NCBI GenBank assembly: GCA_030039895.1
Contig: JASHUR010000400.1
Coordinates: forward strand, 1 to 9,662
From: Acidobacteriaceae bacterium
GTDB lineage: Bacteria; Acidobacteriota; Terriglobia; Terriglobales; Acidobacteriaceae
Reading direction: 5' to 3'
Length of the DNA stretch: 9,662 nucleotides
Shown here: positions 5,576 to 9,662 of the stretch, in pieces
Layout: every line of letters starts with the position of its first letter
How positions within the stretch are numbered: the stretch's first letter is position 1
Program-made: the position numbers and the translations under genes
Notes under the pieces: generated by a model
What the model was told of the DNA's origin: nothing
Seen by the model: the letters and a program-made list of their open reading frames with translations, nothing else
Databases searched by the model: none

Positions 5576-8572
5576 TTATCCAGACACGGCCATTGCCACG
5601 GGAAACTCCGCAAATAGCTTTGCCAGCGGAATCCTGCCGTCTTCCGGTACGGTAAGCTCCTGGCCTGTAAAGCTATTTTGCAGCCGCATGCCCACGCACT
5701 TGTTCGCAAGCAGCACCCCTTTGCCCCATGCGCTTCCCTGCGGCAGCTCCGGCTTGTGCCGCATCAGCGTGCAGGCAAAACGAGGCACCGCGACCAGCAC
5801 GCACTGCTGTCCCAGGCGGCGAAGATAGGCAATGACGTGCTGCGCGTACTCTTCGTTTGCGTGTAAGGCGATGTACTCGCCCCTGCGAAAGACATCCGGA
5901 GCCTCGGCGCGTACGGCCAGCGCGCGATGCGTTGTCCACAGTTTGATGTGCCCATCGTCGAGCCGCGCCGTTACCTCGCGGCACACGGCAAGCGGCCCTT
6001 CGGTCCGGGCCTTATGCAGCATGGCGTCCAGCGCGTCCATGTGCAGCTTGTAATCCACAGGGCGACGATTGTCCGGGTCAACCAGGCTCGGGTTCCACAT
6101 TTCGCACCCCTGATAAAAGTCAGGCACTCCAGGCGAGGTCGTCTTCAGGACAACTTGCGCGAGCGAATTCACCGCACCAAACAACCTGAGTGCGGGTAAC
6201 AGAAGCTGCAGCGCCGCCACAAACTTGCGTTCGGCTCCGTCCGGATCCGGCGTAAGAATTCCAGCGACGAATTTGTGCACTGCCGCAACATACTTCTCGT
6301 TGGGGCTCACCCAGCTCAGATTGACTTTCGCCTCGCTCAACGCCTTGGTCATGTACTGCTGCACGCGTTCAATGAACTGCCGGCGCTCGTCAGCCGATTC
6401 CATCTTCCACGGCCACGCGCCGGCAATCGTCTGGTAAATCAGGTATTCCTCATTCAGGTCAGGCGCGATGCGGCCATCTTCGAGTGTCTGCTTGAAGCGC
6501 GCGTTCAGCCGCTGCACGCGGCGCACAAACGCAGGCCAGAAAAGCTTCATCTCGGAAATCACGTTCAGGCGGTTGCGTACGTCCTCGCTGCGCTTGGTGT
6601 CGTGGGTCGAGGTCGCCAGCATGGCGTCGGGCGAGTTCTTGAGCCGCTCCTCATTGCTCGCGTGGAATGTCTCCGTCGAGAGCCCGAATGACTGCATTGA
6701 GCTGCCGACTTCGTTGGAAGAGATGAAGCGGTTGTACACGTAGAACGCTGTGTCCTCCACACCCTTGGCCATCACCGGTCCGGTCAACTGCTGGAACTTG
6801 AGCGCGAAGTACAACTCCTTCTGATTGATCTCGGAGCCCGCCTTGTCATGCAGCAGCAGCGAGCTCTCAAGAAAATCAAACGCGGATGCATCAAGGTCAG
6901 GGTTGCGGTACTTTGCCCGTGAAATCGCGTGATGGATGAACGCGCGGTCGCGCTCCGTGTACTGTCCACGATCATCAATGTAGGTGCGGTATACCGGAAA
7001 GCACGCAATCGTTTCGCGGATCACAGACTCCAAAATGCTGTCGGTAAAGTCGCGGGCCCTTCTGTCTGCCGAGCCGAGCTGACTGAGCAAATTCGTCAGC
7101 ACGTAGGTTTCACTGGCGAGCGCGTTCTGCATCACCTGCAGCTTTGCGCGATAAATGATCTCTTCCGGATCCGAAGTTCGTCCGGTAAACGCGGCGTACA
7201 GATCGGTAAACCTCTTCCGGTTCTCCTGCTGGATGAAGACCTGGTTCGCAAAATGGACGAAGTCATACCCTGACGTGCCCTGCACCGGCCACTCTTTGGG
7301 CAATGCCTCCCTCGGCTCAAGAATTTTTTCCACCACGACGTAGAGCGGCCCGTGCACCTTGCTCCAGTCGTAGCCGCGCACCGTCTCGCGGATTGCGCTC
7401 TCAATTCCATTTGGAGCAACCTGGCCCTGTGGCGACGGCCCGCAGCACTGGCTGGCGATGTAGAGCAATTGCAGGCGGATCAAATACTGGCGCGGATTGA
7501 ACATGCCGTCGCAGTGGTCCACGCGCAGACCGGTCACCCGGCCCTCCGCCAGCATCTTTCGAATGAGGCAGTGCGTCGCGGCAAAGACCTCAGGGTTCTC
7601 CATGCGCAGACCCACCAGGTCGTTGACATCAAAAAAGCGCCGGTAGTTGATCTCCTCGGCCGACACGCGCCAGAACGCGAGCCGGTAGGGCTGCGCTTCC
7701 AGCACCTCGTGCAGGCGGTCAAAGCTGCCTGGATCCCCTACCTTGCCGTTCACCCGCTCCAGTGCGGCAGCAATTGCTTCCTGGTTGCGCGGGCGCAGCA
7801 AGGCTTCGCGGATGCGCGGATTGATCTCTTTCAGTTGCTTGCGCCGCTGCGTCGCCAGGCTGCTGTATGCAGTGTCATTCGGAGGAATATGCGACAGATC
7901 GCGAAGAAGGTCGCGAAAGCGCTGCGGCAAGCCGTCCATCTCTTCTTCCGTGAAGATCATGGGCAGCGAACGAGGAGCCAGAGGCATGGAGTGCTCGTAG
8001 TAGCGAACCCTGGGCACACCGTCTTCAATCACAATCTGGATCCGCTTATTCTCAAGCTCCTCGCCATATTGGTCTCCCAAGATCGGCAGCAGAAGCTTGC
8101 CCTGCATGTCTGTTTTCAGCGGGTCCCAGTCAATGTCAAAGAACTCGGCATACTGCGATGCGCGCCCATTCTCCAGCACATCCTGCCACCAGAGCGAATC
8201 ATTTCCGACTCCCATGTGATTGGGAACAATATCCAGCAGAAGGCCCATACCGGCCTCGCGCATCGCCTGCGTGAGGCGCAGAAAACCGGCCTCGCCGCCA
8301 AGCTCGGGATTCACACGGTCGTGCCGGGTAACGTCGTAACCGTGCATGGAATTCGGGCGGGCCTCAAACACCGGCGAGAGATAACAATCACCGATGCCCA
8401 GCCGGCGCAGATACGGCAGCAATGATTCAAGATCGGCAAAGTTGAAGTTGCCGTGCAGTTGTACCCGATAAGTGGAGATGGGAGCGCGCGCCTCTGCGTG
8501 CAGAAAATGATGGATGCAATCCTGAAGCGAAACTTCTTTCTCAGATGTAGAAGCACTATCTGCAACTAGCAT
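5576..8572 (-). CDS. treY: Maltooligosyltrehalose synthase (GH13)
   Basis: An intramolecular transglucosylase of 998 residues that turns the reducing-end alpha-1,4 bond of a malto-oligosaccharide into the alpha-1,1 bond of maltooligosyltrehalose. TreZ then cuts off trehalose. STYRVQLHG (33-41) and LSPVFEARPNSMHGYDV (65-81) are TreY hallmarks. The GH13 regions are intact: DIVPNH (114-119), the nucleophile in GLRVDHCDG (D352), the acid/base in VVVEKILEP (E415) and the third acid in TSTHDTKR (D658). The end has GVPDFYQGCEMWNPSLVDPD (815-834), which is TreY-specific. It is much longer than the roughly 720-residue archaeal enzymes, with extra sequence before the nucleophile, around 363-408 and elsewhere. 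Long forms also occur in Gram-negatives. The ATG at 8572-8570 is the chosen start, with a weak ribosome site. The gene opens into a divergent promoter region, so it is not led by treZ or treX here, and it converges on malQ. Trehalose suggests a role in osmotic or drying stress. Confidence 0.97.
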   Translation of the reverse strand: MLVADSASTSEKEVSLQDCIHHFLHAEARAPISTYRVQLHGNFNFADLESLLPYLRRLGIGDCYLSPVFEARPNSMHGYDVTRHDRVNPELGGEAGFLRLTQAMREAGMGLLLDIVPNHMGVGNDSLWWQDVLENGRASQYAEFFDIDWDPLKTDMQGKLLLPILGDQYGEELENKRIQIVIEDGVPRVRYYEHSMPLAPRSLPMIFTEEEMDGLPQRFRDLLRDLSHIPPNDTAYSSLATQRRKQLKEINPRIREALLRPRNQEAIAAALERVNGKVGDPGSFDRLHEVLEAQPYRLAFWRVSAEEINYRRFFDVNDLVGLRMENPEVFAATHCLIRKMLAEGRVTGLRVDHCDGMFNPRQYLIRLQLLYIASQCCGPSPQGQVAPNGIESAIRETVRGYDWSKVHGPLYVVVEKILEPREALPKEWPVQGTSGYDFVHFANQVFIQQENRKRFTDLYAAFTGRTSDPEEIIYRAKLQVMQNALASETYVLTNLLSQLGSADRRARDFTDSILESVIRETIACFPVYRTYIDDRGQYTERDRAFIHHAISRAKYRNPDLDASAFDFLESSLLLHDKAGSEINQKELYFALKFQQLTGPVMAKGVEDTAFYVYNRFISSNEVGSSMQSFGLSTETFHASNEERLKNSPDAMLATSTHDTKRSEDVRNRLNVISEMKLFWPAFVRRVQRLNARFKQTLEDGRIAPDLNEEYLIYQTIAGAWPWKMESADERRQFIERVQQYMTKALSEAKVNLSWVSPNEKYVAAVHKFVAGILTPDPDGAERKFVAALQLLLPALRLFGAVNSLAQVVLKTTSPGVPDFYQGCEMWNPSLVDPDNRRPVDYKLHMDALDAMLHKARTEGPLAVCREVTARLDDGHIKLWTTHRALAVRAEAPDVFRRGEYIALHANEEYAQHVIAYLRRLGQQCVLVAVPRFACTLMRHKPELPQGSAWGKGVLLANKCVGMRLQNSFTGQELTVPEDGRIPLAKLFAEFPVAMAVSG

Positions 8573-8686
8573 TGGTCTTTAGATGCAAAAGTTTACAAAA
8601 GCGTTGACTGCGGCGCGCGCTTTACTTGCATTCGCGCATCGCAGAAAATAGCAGATAGAACTAAGGGAATTGAGGAAGGAAAACTA
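8573..8686. promoter_or_regulatory. Divergent promoter region between treY and the small gene
   Basis: This 114-base gap must hold the starts for both outward-facing genes. For the + strand gene the best pair I see is TTTACT (8621-8626), a 17-base spacer and GAAAAT (8644-8649), four of six matches each. A consensus-like TTGACT (8604-8609) has only a poor -10 (TGCATT, 8627-8632) at 17 bases. For treY on the minus strand I find no convincing pair. The flanks are A/T-richer than the coding DNA around them. Confidence 0.45.
8672..8680 (+). promoter_or_regulatory. Strong ribosome binding site of the small gene
   Basis: GAGGAAGGA closely fits the Shine-Dalgarno consensus, with six bases to the ATG at 8687. 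It is the best ribosome site in the window and is the main support for this start and for the gene being translated. Confidence 0.75.
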
Positions 8687-8893
8687 ATGCCACTTTCCGG
8701 CGAAGCAATCCGCATGATGAATTACGTTGACGATGTTTCAACCACGCTGCGCCGCATCCTGTCGCTCGTTCCAACGCTTACGCCCGAAGAACGGCTGCGC
8801 GTGAGTGACTACCTTAGCCATGCCAACCCCGGCGTGGACACCGTGCTGCGGGCCTTGAAGAGCAATTCACCCACACCCGGACCCGTCGCGTAG
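8687..8893 (+). CDS. Small hypothetical protein, 68 residues
   Basis: I do not recognise this family. The case for a real gene is the strong Shine-Dalgarno GAGGAAGGA (8672-8680), six bases before the ATG, plus a non-repetitive protein-like composition and its position facing a divergent promoter region. Residues about 5-50 look mainly helical: a Met/Val/Leu-rich segment with DDVSTTLRRIL (14-24), then LTPEERLRVSDYLSH (31-45), which reads as a capped amphipathic helix. The tail (59-68) is Ser/Pro-rich and probably disordered. No signal peptide, membrane helix, Cys pair or DNA-binding motif is evident, so a small soluble cytoplasmic protein is likely. It lies divergent from treY and could share its regulation, but nothing shows a role in trehalose metabolism. 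It ends 20 bases before the stop codon of the DUF58 gene on the other strand. Confidence 0.72.
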   Translation: MPLSGEAIRMMNYVDDVSTTLRRILSLVPTLTPEERLRVSDYLSHANPGVDTVLRALKSNSPTPGPVA

Positions 8894-8913
8894 AAGCGGT
8901 CCCTGTCCTCGCG

Positions 8914-9662
8914 CTACAGCAGGCCACGCGCCTTCACATCGAGATACTCATTGATCGCGTCGGCCTTTACGCTCGCTGCGCTGGTTTCAACGACGAGTAC
9001 GCCCTGCGCACGCAACTGAGCCAGCAAAGCGCGCCGCCGTTCCAGTATCTCCTCTGACGCAGTTGCGACATACATCTGGGCTACGGACTGCGGCCTCTGC
9101 GCCGCCATGGCGTCAAGCTCAGGGTGTTTCAATACCACTAACAGGACCAGGTGACGCCGGGAGAGATCGAGCGCCGCATCCACCACCTCCGGACGGCGCG
9201 CGCTGTCGGCCAGTTCAGTGATCCACAAGATAAGCCCGCGCCGCCGCTGAAGGTGCTTCAGCCGGATGGCGGCGCTCAGATGATTGGCCTCGCCCGATTC
9301 CGCGCGCGCCAGCGATAACGCATCCACAAATTGCCGCAGATGTCCTGTTCCGGCCGCGGGCAGCAACTGCTGCTGGATACTCTGCCCATAAACCAACAGC
9401 CCGGCCTTGTCTCCCGTCTGCATTACCGCCTGGGCCAGGGCAACCGCCGCGCCCGTGGACTGATCAAGCTGCGTCAGGTTCAGCAGAAGGTCTTCGCTGC
9501 TGGAGGGCGCGCTTAAAGAATCCCTGAATCGCTCTCCGATTTTGCGGCGCAGCGAAAACGCCGTGCGCGAAAGTCTGCCCGCGTCGATCACAATCCACAC
9601 CTGTTGGCTGCGTTCGGTGGTGAACTCGCGCGTAATCAGCTTGGCGCGCCGCGCCGTCGCCG
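8914..9662 (-). CDS. DUF58 / von Willebrand factor A-like protein, C-terminal part (5' end outside window)
   Basis: The frame runs from the right edge of the window to the TAG at 8916-8914, with 248 visible residues, so the start lies beyond base 9662. The GTG at 9600 is internal: the 20 residues before it (ATARRAKLITREF, then ERSQQ) form the conserved DUF58 entry block, directly followed by VWIVIDAGRL. The rest fits the vWA-like half of DUF58 proteins: DQSTGAAVALAQAVMQTGDKAGLLVYG (from about 66), RRGLILWITELAD (about 138-150), HLVLLVVLKHPEL and the closing INEYLDVKARGLL. The metal-site sequence is DAGRL, not the canonical DxSxS, as is common in this family. DUF58 genes usually stand next to a MoxR-type AAA ATPase and membrane vWA proteins, in systems thought to act in envelope or protein-complex maturation. 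Those partners would be upstream, outside the window. Molecular role unknown. Confidence 0.88.
   Translation of the reverse strand, partial: ATARRAKLITREFTTERSQQVWIVIDAGRLSRTAFSLRRKIGERFRDSLSAPSSSEDLLLNLTQLDQSTGAAVALAQAVMQTGDKAGLLVYGQSIQQQLLPAAGTGHLRQFVDALSLARAESGEANHLSAAIRLKHLQRRRGLILWITELADSARRPEVVDAALDLSRRHLVLLVVLKHPELDAMAAQRPQSVAQMYVATASEEILERRRALLAQLRAQGVLVVETSAASVKADAINEYLDVKARGLL

Noticed and set aside
7352..8425. A 357-codon open frame on the + strand opposite treY
   Set aside because: It lies entirely inside the well-supported treY gene. Its translation shows no domain and reads like an antisense frame kept open by GC-rich codon use; no ribosome site or promoter was seen.
8604..8632. 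TTGACT with TGCATT as the promoter of the small gene
   Set aside because: The -35 is good, but the -10 matches only three of six bases. The pair at 8621-8649 is at least as good, so neither is called as definite.
1..9662. Search by eye for tRNA, rRNA, CRISPR repeats, insertion-sequence ends and integrase or phage genes
   Set aside because: Nothing convincing was found. The gene spacing and codon style look even across the window, giving no sign of recent insertion.

Overview
The window carries six protein-coding genes packed tightly on both strands, with about 60% G+C by eye. I recognise no tRNA, rRNA, mobile element or CRISPR array. The gene content and protein style suggest a soil-type Acidobacteria chromosome (class Terriglobia): an N-terminally anchored SurA/PpiD-type isomerase beginning MIRFLQ, a long-form TreY, a Tat-exported phosphoesterase and a Gly-zipper envelope protein. 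That placement is inferred from sequence resemblance and was not computed.

Left part (1-3959, all + strand): the 3' end of a Pro/Gln/Tyr-rich envelope protein with a glycine zipper, followed by hairpins that probably end its transcript. Next come a Tat-signal metallophosphoesterase and a membrane-anchored periplasmic peptidyl-prolyl isomerase. All three look like cell-envelope genes, but the hairpins between them argue against one simple operon.

Middle (4074-8572): an alpha-glucan/trehalose pair facing each other. malQ (4-alpha-glucanotransferase, +) and treY (maltooligosyltrehalose synthase, -) converge with 11 bases between their stop codons. MalQ reshuffles malto-oligosaccharides. TreY converts the reducing end of such chains into a trehalosyl unit, which TreZ (not in this window) would release as trehalose. 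Sharing maltodextrin substrates explains the neighbourhood, although the two genes cannot share a promoter.

Right part (8573-9662): a 114-base divergent promoter region separates treY from a small 68-codon gene of unknown function with a strong Shine-Dalgarno sequence. That gene runs into the end of a DUF58/von Willebrand A-like gene on the minus strand, which leaves the window at the right edge.

I found no new multi-gene system. The observations most worth checking are regulatory: an intrinsic-terminator-like hairpin immediately before malQ, overlapping alternative hairpins after the first gene, and a possible leaderless start for the phosphoesterase.
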